DNA from: Natrinema salaciae
GTDB taxonomy: Archaea > Halobacteriota > Halobacteria > Halobacteriales > Natrialbaceae
Assembly: GCF_900110865.1 (NCBI RefSeq)
Contig: NZ_FOFD01000004.1
Location: 509,378-573,377, forward strand
DNA: 64,000 bases
Direction of reading: 5' to 3'
Shown: positions 1-8,787 of the stretch, piece after piece
Layout of the letters: each line of letters opens with the position of its first letter
How positions within the stretch are numbered: position 1 is the stretch's first letter
Program-made: the position numbers and the translations under genes
The notes under the pieces: generated by a model
What the model was told of the DNA's origin: nothing
Database searches by the model: none
The model's input: the letters and a program-made list of their open reading frames with translations, nothing else

Positions 1-115
1 GCGGCCGCGGAAGAGCAGACGTCCGCCCTCTCGGAGGTCTCCGAGAGCGCGAGTTCGCTCGCGGATCAGGCGGCTCACCTGAGCGAGACGCTCGACCACT
101 TCGAGACCGAGGCGA
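1..115 (+). repeat. Identical copy of transducer signalling-domain block (copy 1)
   Basis: Bases 1-115 match 4063-4177 without a mismatch and in the same reading frame; the first difference is at base 116. The match begins at the window edge, so the true repeat is probably longer. Identity at synonymous positions points to recent gene conversion or duplication between tandem transducer genes. Confidence 0.92.
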
Positions 116-300
116 GAGACGACGCGGACGACGACGCTGACGAGGGCACGCTCGAGCAAACCGACGAGAGTGCCGTCGTCGAGTTCGGTGATGACGGAGA
201 CGAACAGGGCGACGCGGACGCGTCGGCGTCCGACGCCGAGACGGTAGACGAGGAATCAACGGACAACGGGTTCACCTTCAGTCAGTTCGACGACGAGTAG
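1..300 (+). CDS. Methyl-accepting transducer, C-terminal end only (partial)
   Basis: This is the last 99 codons of a chemotaxis transducer whose 5' part lies outside the window. The first ~38 codons encode the helical C-terminal end of the signalling domain (AAAEEQTSAL, then LADQAAHLSETLDHFE). The rest is a low-complexity tail rich in Asp and Glu, ending in FTFSQFDDE. The second transducer downstream ends in the same style (FTFNQLDGE), so the two are paralogues. Bases 1-115 are identical to 4063-4177. The full receptor would be membrane-bound or cytoplasmic and feed CheA/CheW; which one cannot be told from this fragment. Confidence 0.9.
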   Translation, partial: AAAEEQTSALSEVSESASSLADQAAHLSETLDHFETEARDDADDDADEGTLEQTDESAVVEFGDDGDEQGDADASASDAETVDEESTDNGFTFSQFDDE

Positions 301-682
301 GGCGGTGAACTGGGACGGACGTTTTGTTTTGTCCCGTTCTGTGCGCGTGTGATCGATGAACGAGAACGCGCGAGATAAACTGGAGATGTCGCGTAGCGAG
401 TCAGTGGTCCTCGCCGCGACAATCGTTCAAAGCAGTACACATGTATTTTCAATTACTATTGGAACACGCTGGCTATGTCATATTACAAATTAAAATAGCA
501 GTCCAAAAATTGTGATTTCCGGAAGCCATCACTACTGTCGGCTCTTTCGGGTATGATTCCACGAAGTATAGTAGAGAAATCTGTTAGATCGCACCCATAT
601 GTCAGATCAGAATATGATACCGAAAAGACTTGTTGTTGTAATTGAACAGTGAAGTTATGTGGTATGAGTTGAATGCGAAGGT
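301..682. other. AT-rich intergenic region before binding-protein gene
   Basis: No credible gene is visible. The stretch from about 430 to 670 is markedly AT-rich against a high-GC background and contains several A/T runs and TATA-like boxes. It must carry the promoter of the binding-protein/transducer pair; no single box can be assigned with confidence. Confidence 0.5.
311..336 (+). terminator. Likely terminator after first transducer
   Basis: Just after the stop codon, gggac and gtccc arms enclose a segment with two T-runs (ttttgtttt). Oligo-T is the usual archaeal termination signal. Position and composition fit, but no more than that can be said from sequence. Confidence 0.45.
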
Positions 683-1951
683 ATGCCTGTACGATCGAAC
701 CGTCGGAAATTCATTACCGGTCTCGGCGCCGCTGGTCTCGGCGGGCTCGCCGGTTGTCTCGGCTCGGTTCCCGGACTCGGATCGAGCGACGTCGAGGACG
801 GGAGCGACGTAGGTGGTACCGACAGAACGCTCAAGCTCGGCGTTATGCAGCCGCTGAGCGGCGATCTCGGCTCGGTTGGCAAACCGATCCGGGACGCGGC
901 GCTCCTCCCAGTCCAACAAGTCCAAGACAGCGTCTCGCTCGAGATCGAGTACGACGTCGTGGACACGGAGACATCGCCGTCCGCGGGCGTGCAGGGTGCC
1001 GCCGACCTCGTCGCGGCCGAGTACCCGATGGTCAACGGGCCGGCCGCGTCCGACGTCACGTTACAGGCGACCCAGCAGGTTCTCATCCCGTACCGGACCG
1101 TCTCTTGCTCACCGAGTGCGACCTCGCCGACGATCACGTCGCTCAACGACGCCGGACTCGTCTTTCGGACCGCACTTTCGGACTCGTTGCAGGCCGTCGT
1201 CCTGGCTGACAGGGCGGTGACCGATCTCGGCCACGATCGCGCAGCGACCCTCTACGTGAACAACGACTACGGCTGGCAGTTGAGCCAGGCGTTCAGCCGA
1301 TCGTTTCAGGCCCGCCACGGGGGCACGGTCACGGCTCAGGTTCCGCTCAAGGAGGGCCGAAGCTCCTACGACGACGCCATCGAGCGCGTTCGAACCGACG
1401 ATCCGGAGCTGCTCGTCATAATCGGCTACCCCAAGACGGGGAGCCAGGTGTTCACCGATCTGGGCGCGGACGCCGAGGAGGACATTCTCGTCACCGACGG
1501 CTTGCAGGACGGCGAACTACAACAGGAGGTCGACTACTCGCTCGACGGCATCCGCGGAACGGCACCGCTGGTCGGCGGGCCCGGCAACGTGACGTTTACG
1601 GAGCTGTACGAGGACGAGTACGACGCCGAACCCAGCATCTTCACGTCCCACGCGTACGATGCGACCGCCGTCCTGTTGCTCGCGAACGCCTACGCCGGCC
1701 AGAACGACGGTACCGCGATCAGAAACGCAATGCAGGCGGTCACCACCGGTAACGGACAGTCCGTCGATCCGTCGTCCCTCGCCGACGGGCTCGAGCTGGC
1801 GGCCGAAGGTGAGCCGGTCACGTACGAGGGGGCCTCGAGTTCGGTCGGGTTCGACGAGAACGGCGACGTGGTCGACGCGACCTTCGAGTACTGGGAGTTC
1901 GATCAGAGTGCTGACGGCGGAATCGCCGAAATAGACCGGGTGAACGCGTGA
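683..1951 (+). CDS. Tat-exported substrate-binding lipoprotein (LivJ/type I periplasmic-binding fold)
   Basis: The 422-residue product starts with a twin-arginine signal (RRKFI, residues 7-11), a short hydrophobic run and a lipobox LAGC with the lipid-modified Cys at about residue 25, so it should be anchored on the outer face of the membrane. The mature part, beginning after a Gly/Ser/Asp linker with TLKLGVMQPLSGDLGSVG, is typical of branched-chain amino acid/amide binding proteins of the LivJ family. Its stop codon overlaps the start of the next gene, a transducer, and no ABC permease or ATPase is adjacent. This matches the BasB-BasT and CosB-CosT arrangement known from Halobacterium, in which the binding protein presents ligand to a transducer instead of a transporter. 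The ligand cannot be named. Confidence 0.88.
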   Translation: MPVRSNRRKFITGLGAAGLGGLAGCLGSVPGLGSSDVEDGSDVGGTDRTLKLGVMQPLSGDLGSVGKPIRDAALLPVQQVQDSVSLEIEYDVVDTETSPSAGVQGAADLVAAEYPMVNGPAASDVTLQATQQVLIPYRTVSCSPSATSPTITSLNDAGLVFRTALSDSLQAVVLADRAVTDLGHDRAATLYVNNDYGWQLSQAFSRSFQARHGGTVTAQVPLKEGRSSYDDAIERVRTDDPELLVIIGYPKTGSQVFTDLGADAEEDILVTDGLQDGELQQEVDYSLDGIRGTAPLVGGPGNVTFTELYEDEYDAEPSIFTSHAYDATAVLLLANAYAGQNDGTAIRNAMQAVTTGNGQSVDPSSLADGLELAAEGEPVTYEGASSSVGFDENGDVVDATFEYWEFDQSADGGIAEIDRVNA

Positions 1952-4434
1952 TGTCGTCGCTCGCGAAACTCGTTCCGTCGTTCGTCAGGCGGCGCTACCT
2001 CGTGAAGTTCGTGATTTCGATCCTGGTCGTCGTGCTGGTGATCGGCTCCGTCGGCTTCGTCAGCTACGCCCAGATCGACCAGACGGTCCGCGCGGACTCG
2101 AACGAGCAACTCGAGTCGACCGCCGAAATGCAGGCCGACGCGATCAGCAACTGGGTCGAGTCGATGCGGGTGCAGACGCGAACGGCGTCCGCATCGCCGA
2201 CCCTCCAGGACGGTGATCCGCAAGAAGTCCAGGCGCACCTCGTCGAAGAGCAAGCCCGGATGGACGTCGACGTGCGGGCGATCCACTACGTCGATACCGA
2301 GAACGACGAGATCATCACGAGTACGAACGCGGACTACCGCGGGGAGTCGTTCTCGTCGCTCGAGGAGCCCTGGGCGGACGGCGAGTTCACCGACGAGTTC
2401 GTCCTCGACGAGTCGGTCTGGAACTCGCCGGAGGCCTACGAGTCGCCCACGCTCGACGACCAAGTGATGGCCTTCGCCAGCCCGGTCACCGAGCGAGACG
2501 ATCGCGCCGTCATCATCATCGGCACGCTCGAGTACCAGGTCGGGCAGTTACAGGACGAGAACGCGTCCACGTCGACGATCATCCTCGACGAGAACGGATC
2601 GGCCATCTTCCAGGCCGAATCGGCGACGATCGACGCCGACGCCGTCGACGACGACGCGATGGAAGCCGCCCTCGGCGGGCGACTGACGCGCGTTCAGGAC
2701 GGCGACATCGTGCGGGCGTACGTCCCGGTCGGCAACACGCAGTGGGTCGCGGTCACCAGCGTTCCGACCGAGCAGGCATACGGCGTCGCGAGCGACGTCG
2801 GGACCAACGTCATCACGATGTTGCTCACGAGCCTCGTCACACTTGGGATCGTCGGCGTCGTCCTCGGACGGCAGACCGTCGTCCCGCTCGCCCGCCTGCG
2901 CGACCGGACGACGGAGATGGAAGAGGGGAACCTCGACGTCGATCTCGAGACGGACCGCGTCGACGAGATCGGCCGGCTCTACGACGGGTTCGACAGCATG
3001 CGCAACTCGCTGCGAAACCAGATCCAGGCCGCCGAGGACGCGCGCGAGGAGGCCGAAGCGGCCCGCGCCGAGACCGAGTCGATGAACCGGCATCTCGAGG
3101 CCAAAGCCGAGGAGTTCAGTGCGGTCATGGACGAGTGTGCCGACGGCGACCTGACGCGGCGGCTCGATCCCGAGAGCGAGAGCGACGCAATGAGCGATAT
3201 CGCGGTCGCGTTCAACGAAATGGTCGAGGAACTCGAGGGGACGACCGCCGACGTCAAGTCCTTCGCCAACGAGGTCGCGGCGGCCAGCGAACAGGTGACA
3301 GCCAGCTCCGAGGAGGTCCGGTCGGCATCCCAACAGGTCTCCGAGTCGATCCAGTCGATTTCGGACGGCGCTGACCAGCAGAACCAGAACCTGCAGTCGG
3401 TCAACCAGGAGATGAGCGGCCTCTCGACGACGACCGAGGAGATCGCGGCCTCCTCGAACAACGTCGCCGACATCGCCGAGCGGACGGCCGAAACCGGTCG
3501 CCTCGGTCGCGAGGCGGCACAGGAGGCCATCGACGGGATGCACGAGATCGAAGCGGAATCGATGGAAGCGGTCGACGCGATCGAAGAACTCGAGAGGGAG
3601 ATGGAGCAGGTCGACGAACTGGTCGAGTTCATCTCCGAGGTCGCCCGCGAGACGAACATGCTCGCGCTCAACGCCAACATCGAGGCATCCCGGGGAGCCA
3701 GCGGCGAGGACGGCTCCGGCTTCGGCGCGGTCGCGAAACAGGTCAAAGAGCTGGCTGCGGACACGAAATCGACCGCCGAAGACATCGAACAGCGGTTAGA
3801 GCGAGTCAACGAACAGACGAGCGAGACGACGATCGAGGTCCAGCGGACGGCGGATCGGATCGCGGAGCACGTCGACTCCGTCGAGAACGCCGCCGAGGCG
3901 CTCGACGAGATCGCCGATTACGCCGAGCAGACCAACGACGGCGTCCAGGAGATTTCGGCGGCGACCGAGGAGCAGGCGGCCTCGACCCAGGAGGTCGTCG
4001 CGATGGTCTCGACGGCGACCAACATTTCCGAATCGACGGCGGCTGAATCCCAGCGCGTCGCGGCGGCCGCGGAAGAGCAGACGTCCGCCCTCTCGGAGGT
4101 CTCCGAGAGCGCGAGTTCGCTCGCGGATCAGGCGGCTCACCTGAGCGAGACGCTCGACCACTTCGAGACCGAGGCGAACGACGACGAGGACGGCGACCGC
4201 GAGACGTCGCTGACGTTCGACGGGGTGAACGTCGACGGCAGCGAGGACGGACGCGAGCGAACGGACGGCGCGGACGCGACCGATGAAACTGACGACGCAC
4301 CGTTCCGACCTGACTCGGACGCGACCGATGAAACTGACGACGCACCGTCCCGACCTGACTCGGACGCGAACGACGACGAGGACGGCGGGCAGTTCGACGA
4401 CTCGTTCACGTTCAACCAGCTCGACGGCGAGTAG
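1951..4434 (+). CDS. Transmembrane chemotaxis transducer (Bas/Cos-like partner of the binding lipoprotein)
   Basis: The ATG at 1951 overlaps the preceding stop (TGATG), implying translational coupling; a GTG one codon earlier is also possible. Order of parts: first membrane helix at about residues 19-42; an extracellular sensor of about 240 residues (Cache-like in size and position); a second helix near 287-307; HAMP (VVPLARLRDR onward); a long coiled-coil; and the signalling hairpin near 560-610 (ETNMLALNANIEASRG, then GFGAVAKQVKELA). The tail is very acidic and contains a 15-residue tandem repeat. It should relay ligand information from the upstream lipoprotein to CheA/CheW. A stretch inside the signalling domain is base-for-base identical to the neighbouring transducer. 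Confidence 0.93.
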   Translation: MSSLAKLVPSFVRRRYLVKFVISILVVVLVIGSVGFVSYAQIDQTVRADSNEQLESTAEMQADAISNWVESMRVQTRTASASPTLQDGDPQEVQAHLVEEQARMDVDVRAIHYVDTENDEIITSTNADYRGESFSSLEEPWADGEFTDEFVLDESVWNSPEAYESPTLDDQVMAFASPVTERDDRAVIIIGTLEYQVGQLQDENASTSTIILDENGSAIFQAESATIDADAVDDDAMEAALGGRLTRVQDGDIVRAYVPVGNTQWVAVTSVPTEQAYGVASDVGTNVITMLLTSLVTLGIVGVVLGRQTVVPLARLRDRTTEMEEGNLDVDLETDRVDEIGRLYDGFDSMRNSLRNQIQAAEDAREEAEAARAETESMNRHLEAKAEEFSAVMDECADGDLTRRLDPESESDAMSDIAVAFNEMVEELEGTTADVKSFANEVAAASEQVTASSEEVRSASQQVSESIQSISDGADQQNQNLQSVNQEMSGLSTTTEEIAASSNNVADIAERTAETGRLGREAAQEAIDGMHEIEAESMEAVDAIEELEREMEQVDELVEFISEVARETNMLALNANIEASRGASGEDGSGFGAVAKQVKELAADTKSTAEDIEQRLERVNEQTSETTIEVQRTADRIAEHVDSVENAAEALDEIADYAEQTNDGVQEISAATEEQAASTQEVVAMVSTATNISESTAAESQRVAAAAEEQTSALSEVSESASSLADQAAHLSETLDHFETEANDDEDGDRETSLTFDGVNVDGSEDGRERTDGADATDETDDAPFRPDSDATDETDDAPSRPDSDANDDEDGGQFDDSFTFNQLDGE
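4063..4177 (+). repeat. Identical copy of transducer signalling-domain block (copy 2)
   Basis: This is identical to bases 1-115 of the window and lies inside the second transducer, covering the end of the signalling helix just before the acidic tail. Confidence 0.92.
4276..4365 (+). repeat. Two tandem 45-base units in transducer tail
   Basis: Units 4276-4320 and 4321-4365 differ at one base and encode 15-residue acidic repeats (pattern ATDETDDAP, then RPDSD). A degenerate third start (gcgaacgac) follows. The repeat is in frame, so its copy number can vary without breaking the gene. Confidence 0.9.
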
Positions 4435-4744
4435 GCGGATCGCCGATCGCCCGTCCCCGCAACCAACGGCCGCTTCTCGTGGCGGTATTCTGACAAACTA
4501 TCAGTAAAATCCAAGTGGTTTCGGGTTAATTATGCTGAAGATGTTAATCGGAACCGACGGGGAGTTACCGATATTCGCCGTGGATGGGGGTGGCAGCGAT
4601 GGGCTGCGGGCGGTCGTCGCGGGTCCGTCGGGGACGACGACCACCGCGACCGGGAGCTCGCCCAGGGACGACAAGTGGGGATGCGACCGGTCGCGACCGG
4701 ACGGCGGCACCGCGGCGACGAGCGCCACTGGTTCGCGACGGGTG
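4435..4744. other. Region between transducer and coiled-coil gene
   Basis: The reading frame of the downstream gene is open from an ATG at 4532. The 71 residues it would add are Gly/Thr/Ser-rich and poor in acidic residues, unlike the rest of the protein. I treat the stretch as leader or promoter. The AT-rich segment around 4495-4545 could hold the promoter. Confidence 0.45.
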
Positions 4745-6529
4745 ATGACCGACGGGGGAACCGTCTCGGACGCCGTGGAGGACCGCCGGACCGGAGACCG
4801 GATCGACGACCTCGAAGCCGAGATCGCGAGGATCGAGCAGACGCTCGAATCGCTCGAGAATCGGGTCTCCGAACGGGCGAAGCGGGAGTACGTCGACGCC
4901 CAGTTGGACGCGCTCACGGCCGTGATCGACGACGTCGATCGCTCGGTCGCGGAGCTCGAGACGGTGATCGAGGAGACCGACGAAGCGGCGGCCGGCGTCG
5001 ACGCCGCGACCGTCGAGTCGCTCGAAGCCGACGTCGAGTCGCTATCGGCGGAGCTCGAATCGTTCGCGGCCGATTCGGCGGGGAGAGCGGCCCGGGAACC
5101 GTCGGCCGACGACGAACTGGGCCGCCTCGAGGAACGCCTCGAGACGCTGGCCGACTCGGTCGAGCGGCTCGAAGATCGGGTCGCCGAACGAGCGACGCGG
5201 GAGTCGGTCCACACCGCGCTCGACGGGCTGACGGCAGAGATCGACGCGGTCGAGGGCTCCGTCGACGAACTCGAGACCGAACTCCGATCGCTCTCCGCGA
5301 CCGTGTCGGCGATCGAGGCGTCGTCGGGCCCGCCGACCGCCGAGGGCGGACCGTCCCTCACCGACCTCGAACACGACCTCGAGTCGCTGGCGAGCGACGT
5401 CGAATCGCTATCGGACGAACTCGGCTCAGTCTCCGAGACAGCGATCGACGAATCGGACCTGGATGCGGCGACGGAAGGGCTGGCCGACGCGGACCGACTT
5501 CGGGAGCTCGAAGAGGCCGTCCCGATGATCACCAAGACGGTCGACAACCTCGAAACGGCAGTTACCGACCGCCTCGAGCGACTCGATGCGTACGACGAGC
5601 GGGCGTCGGACGAGACCCTCGTCGCGCTCGAAAACCGCGTCCAGACGCACCTCGGTGAGATCCACGCCGAGCTGTCGACGCTCGGCGCGGCGCTGGAAGA
5701 GGTTCACGGAACCGTCCCCGAGCTGGAGCGGGCGGTCGAATCGACGGACGAGACCGTCGAAACCGTGCGGACGGAGCTCCGGGAGGAAGTCGGGGCGGTC
5801 CACGACGAGTTCGAGGCGGTGCGGGACCGGATCGACGCGGTCGAAACGCAGGTCACCGAGGATCCCGACGACGCGGCGGACTCGGATCGACTGGACGACC
5901 TCGAAGCGACGATCACCGAACTCGAGACGGCTCTCGAAACGCTCGAAGGGGAGACCGTCACCGCGGAGGCGGTGACGCAGTTGCAGGCGGAGCTGGCCCG
6001 GACTCGCCGACAGGTCGACGCCGTCGAAGCGACGGTCGAGGATATCGAAGCCGCCGCCGAAGACGCCGCAGCGACGGTCGACACGCTGGAGCCGACCGTC
6101 ACCGAACTCCGGACGGACGTCGACGCCAACCACGGGCGGTTGGAAACGCTCTCGACGGATCTCGAGACGCTCGAGGCGTCGGTCGAGTCGGACACCGACC
6201 TCGAGTCGGCCGTCGACGACGTCGAATCGAGCGTCGACGAGATGGAAGCGCGAGTCGACGCGATCAACGGGAAACTCGAGTCGGACCTCAAGACCCTCCA
6301 CCTGGAGCTCGCGGAGGTCCGCGAGCGGGTCGATACCGACGAGCGGAGCCTCCTCGAGCGGATGGTGAAAGACGACGTTTTCGGACTGGTGACGGTCTCG
6401 TTCGTCGCGATCAGTGCGATCGGCGCGTCGATGGCGTTCTTCGACGGCCAGCACGCCGTTGCCGCCGTGTTCGCCGCCGTCCCGATCGTGACCGTGGTGG
6501 GCGCTCACCTGCTCTCCCAGCAATCGTAA
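4745..6529 (+). CDS. Long coiled-coil protein with C-terminal membrane anchor, unknown function
   Basis: With the ATG at 4745 the product has 594 residues. Nearly all of it, from about residue 10 to 540, is heptad-like sequence rich in Leu, Glu, Asp, Val and Thr (many repeats such as DDLEAEI, ETLEAS, VESLSAELES), predicting a very long coiled coil. Two hydrophobic stretches near 545-567 and 570-590 would anchor the C-terminus in the membrane. An in-frame ATG at 4532 would add 71 residues of non-coding character. It follows a transducer gene on the same strand about 300 bases away, so a link with receptor arrays is possible but unproved. Coiled-coil similarity to SMC or Tar-like proteins would be compositional only. 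Confidence 0.72.
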   Translation: MTDGGTVSDAVEDRRTGDRIDDLEAEIARIEQTLESLENRVSERAKREYVDAQLDALTAVIDDVDRSVAELETVIEETDEAAAGVDAATVESLEADVESLSAELESFAADSAGRAAREPSADDELGRLEERLETLADSVERLEDRVAERATRESVHTALDGLTAEIDAVEGSVDELETELRSLSATVSAIEASSGPPTAEGGPSLTDLEHDLESLASDVESLSDELGSVSETAIDESDLDAATEGLADADRLRELEEAVPMITKTVDNLETAVTDRLERLDAYDERASDETLVALENRVQTHLGEIHAELSTLGAALEEVHGTVPELERAVESTDETVETVRTELREEVGAVHDEFEAVRDRIDAVETQVTEDPDDAADSDRLDDLEATITELETALETLEGETVTAEAVTQLQAELARTRRQVDAVEATVEDIEAAAEDAAATVDTLEPTVTELRTDVDANHGRLETLSTDLETLEASVESDTDLESAVDDVESSVDEMEARVDAINGKLESDLKTLHLELAEVRERVDTDERSLLERMVKDDVFGLVTVSFVAISAIGASMAFFDGQHAVAAVFAAVPIVTVVGAHLLSQQS

Positions 6530-6651
6530 ACCAGGTTCGGGTGCGATCGAAACGGGCCGTCTCGGGCCGTCGAATACGGCCCGTCGCGCCGTCCTTTCTC
6601 GGCCGTGTTCGATCCGTTACGTACTTTTCGCCCCTCTCCTAAACGTCCCCA

Positions 6652-7494
6652 ATGGAACTGCTGGAGCGTCGACGGGCGCTGATCGAGCAACGTCTCGTCG
6701 AAGTCGTCGATGGGGTCGAACCTGAGACGCTCAGCGAAGAGGTTCGCCACGTCGCGCTCTCGGGGGGGAAGCGCGTCCGCCCGATGGTAACGCTGTTGGC
6801 CTGCGAGACGGTCGGCGGACGGGCTGAGGATGCGGTCGAGTTCGGCGTCGGCATCGAACTCGTTCACAGCGCTTCCCTGGTCGTCGACGACATCATCGAC
6901 CGCTCGGAACTGCGACGCGGGACGACCAGCGCGTGGGCCGAGTTCGGCCACGGCCCGGCGATCATCACCAGCGACGGCCTGCTGGGCGAGGCCTTCGCCC
7001 TCTTTTCGGCCGATCCGAACGCGACTCGAGTCGTCGCCGAGGCGATGGTCGAGCTCGGCATCGGCGAGGCGACCGAACTCTCGGCCGAGCCCACGAACGA
7101 AGCCGAGTACATGACCCTGGCACGCCGCAAGACCGGCGCGCTGTTCCGAGCCGCAGCCGAACTCGGCGCTATCGCCGCCGACTCGGACCCCGTCACCGTC
7201 GAGGCCCTCGGCGAGTACGCCGAACGGGTCGGCGTCGCCTTCCAGATCAGGGACGACGTGCTAGACGCCGTCGCCGACCCCGAGGCACTCGGTAAACCGA
7301 CTGGCCACGACGCCGCCCTCGAGCGCCCGTCGGTCGTCCAGGTGACCGAACTCACGCCCGACGAAGCGAACGCCCACGCCCGGCGAGAAGCCGACCGTGC
7401 GATCGACGCGCTGGATCGGGTCGACGTCGTGGACGCCGAGGCGCGGCAGTACCTGCTCGAGTTGGCGGAGTTCGTCGTCGAACGCGAACGATAA
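6652..7494 (+). CDS. idsA: Short-chain polyprenyl (geranylgeranyl) diphosphate synthase
   Basis: The 280-residue protein carries both aspartate-rich motifs of the trans-prenyltransferase family: DDIID at residues 79-83 and DDVLD at about 201-205, with GGKRVRPM near the N-terminus. The enzyme condenses isopentenyl diphosphate with allylic diphosphates in the cytosol. In haloarchaea the C20 product feeds archaeal lipids, carotenoids and, through them, retinal. The length is slightly shorter than the usual 300-350 residues. Product chain length cannot be set from sequence alone. The ATG at 6652 lies about 45 bases after an AT-rich box (tacttttcg). It appears to be a single-gene unit. Confidence 0.88.
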   Translation: MELLERRRALIEQRLVEVVDGVEPETLSEEVRHVALSGGKRVRPMVTLLACETVGGRAEDAVEFGVGIELVHSASLVVDDIIDRSELRRGTTSAWAEFGHGPAIITSDGLLGEAFALFSADPNATRVVAEAMVELGIGEATELSAEPTNEAEYMTLARRKTGALFRAAAELGAIAADSDPVTVEALGEYAERVGVAFQIRDDVLDAVADPEALGKPTGHDAALERPSVVQVTELTPDEANAHARREADRAIDALDRVDVVDAEARQYLLELAEFVVERER

Positions 7495-7523
7495 GCGAAG
7501 CGGCGATCGCGGACGGTGGCCGG

Positions 7524-8666
7524 TCAGACCCGCTCCGCCTGCCGGGTCCCCTCCTCCCGATCCGAATCGGCGAACCGCGATTCCGCGACGGCGAAGGTGA
7601 GCGTGCTCACGATTCCCAGTAGCGTGCCCGCCGTCAGCGCGGCCGCGAGGTAGGTGATCCCGACTTCGCCGAGGAAAAAGGCACTCCCGGCCTCGCCGAG
7701 GAAAAATGCGCTCACGGCGTGGAGGACGATTGCGATCGAGAGCACGTAGAACGGCGCGTTGAGGTAGCGCCACTCGAGCGTGCCGGCGATGTACTCGTCG
7801 GTGATCTGCCCGAGACTCGTCGTCAGTCCCGCGGCGGCAAACCAGAGGATCGAGCCGTTGACGAGCGCGGCGAGCATGACCGGCGCCTCGACGGGACCGG
7901 CGGTCGATTGCTGGACGGCCTCGAGCCGCTCGCTCCCACTGACGCCGCCGAGGACGAACAGCGCGGCGGCGACGACGTACGCCAGCAGGGTCGTCCGCCC
8001 GGCGTACAGCGATCGGCGGGCGCGTTCGACGGCGACGTCGAGCCGATCGCCCAGCCGCAGTCCGCGGGAGATGAGATAGAAGCCGAGGAGCGCCGACGTC
8101 ATCCCCAGGACGAATCCCGGCATGTCCAGGGCGGTCCCGATCAGGGCGAGCGGATAGATCAACAGGAGAATGCCGAGCGGGATCAGCACGGTCCCGCGCG
8201 TCTCGGGGTCGTCCAGCACTTGCTTGATCGTGTAGTACATCGACTCGAGGTCCTGTGCCTGCCGAACGACGACCCGCCGGACGCCGTCGATGGGGACGCG
8301 TGAGCGGATGATCGGAATGACGGATTCGTCCTGTGCCCCGTCCGTCACGACGAGAACGGTGACGTCTTCCGCAGTCGAGAGGCTCGCGAGGACGGTATCG
8401 ACTTCGTCGCCGACTTCGCGATTGGCGCTGACGTCGCCCTGGTCGTTCCCGGTGACGACGGCGACTTCGACGCTCTCGTCGCGCTCGTCGAGGTCGTCGT
8501 AGACGTGCAGCCCCTGAAAGATGACGTTCACGTCCGAATCCTCCGGGTCCGCGGTCGCGAGGGCGACGGCCGCCTCCTCGACGGGGTCGCGACCGATGAC
8601 CGGCGTCGAGAAGCCGGTCTTCCGGCCGAGATCGTCGTCGAGATCGACGCACAGGACCAACAGCAT
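7524..8666 (-). CDS. DUF373 family membrane protein
   Basis: The 380-residue protein has a soluble N-terminal domain of about 165 residues starting MLLVLCVDLDDDLG, with later segments VTVLVVTDGAQDE and VRRVVVRQAQDLES. It is followed by six or so hydrophobic segments (for example GTVLIPLGILLLIYPLALIG and LLAYVVAAALFVLGG). This layout is that of the DUF373 family, widespread in euryarchaea and of unknown function. It converges with the prenyl synthase gene upstream (30-base gap). Confidence 0.8.
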   Translation of the reverse strand: MLLVLCVDLDDDLGRKTGFSTPVIGRDPVEEAAVALATADPEDSDVNVIFQGLHVYDDLDERDESVEVAVVTGNDQGDVSANREVGDEVDTVLASLSTAEDVTVLVVTDGAQDESVIPIIRSRVPIDGVRRVVVRQAQDLESMYYTIKQVLDDPETRGTVLIPLGILLLIYPLALIGTALDMPGFVLGMTSALLGFYLISRGLRLGDRLDVAVERARRSLYAGRTTLLAYVVAAALFVLGGVSGSERLEAVQQSTAGPVEAPVMLAALVNGSILWFAAAGLTTSLGQITDEYIAGTLEWRYLNAPFYVLSIAIVLHAVSAFFLGEAGSAFFLGEVGITYLAAALTAGTLLGIVSTLTFAVAESRFADSDREEGTRQAERV

Positions 8667-8787
8667 CGCTCGAACGTTCGACCGCGAGGTATTTGCATCT
8701 TCTGGGGTCGACAGCCGGCCTCGAGCGCGCTCGAAGACGGCATGAGACGGAGCCGCCGCTCGGCACGTCGCCGACGGACCGCTCGTC

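Noticed and set aside
4532-4744. N-terminal extension of the coiled-coil gene
   Set aside because: The added residues are Gly/Thr/Ser-rich with few acids and no heptads; a better ATG lies at 4745.
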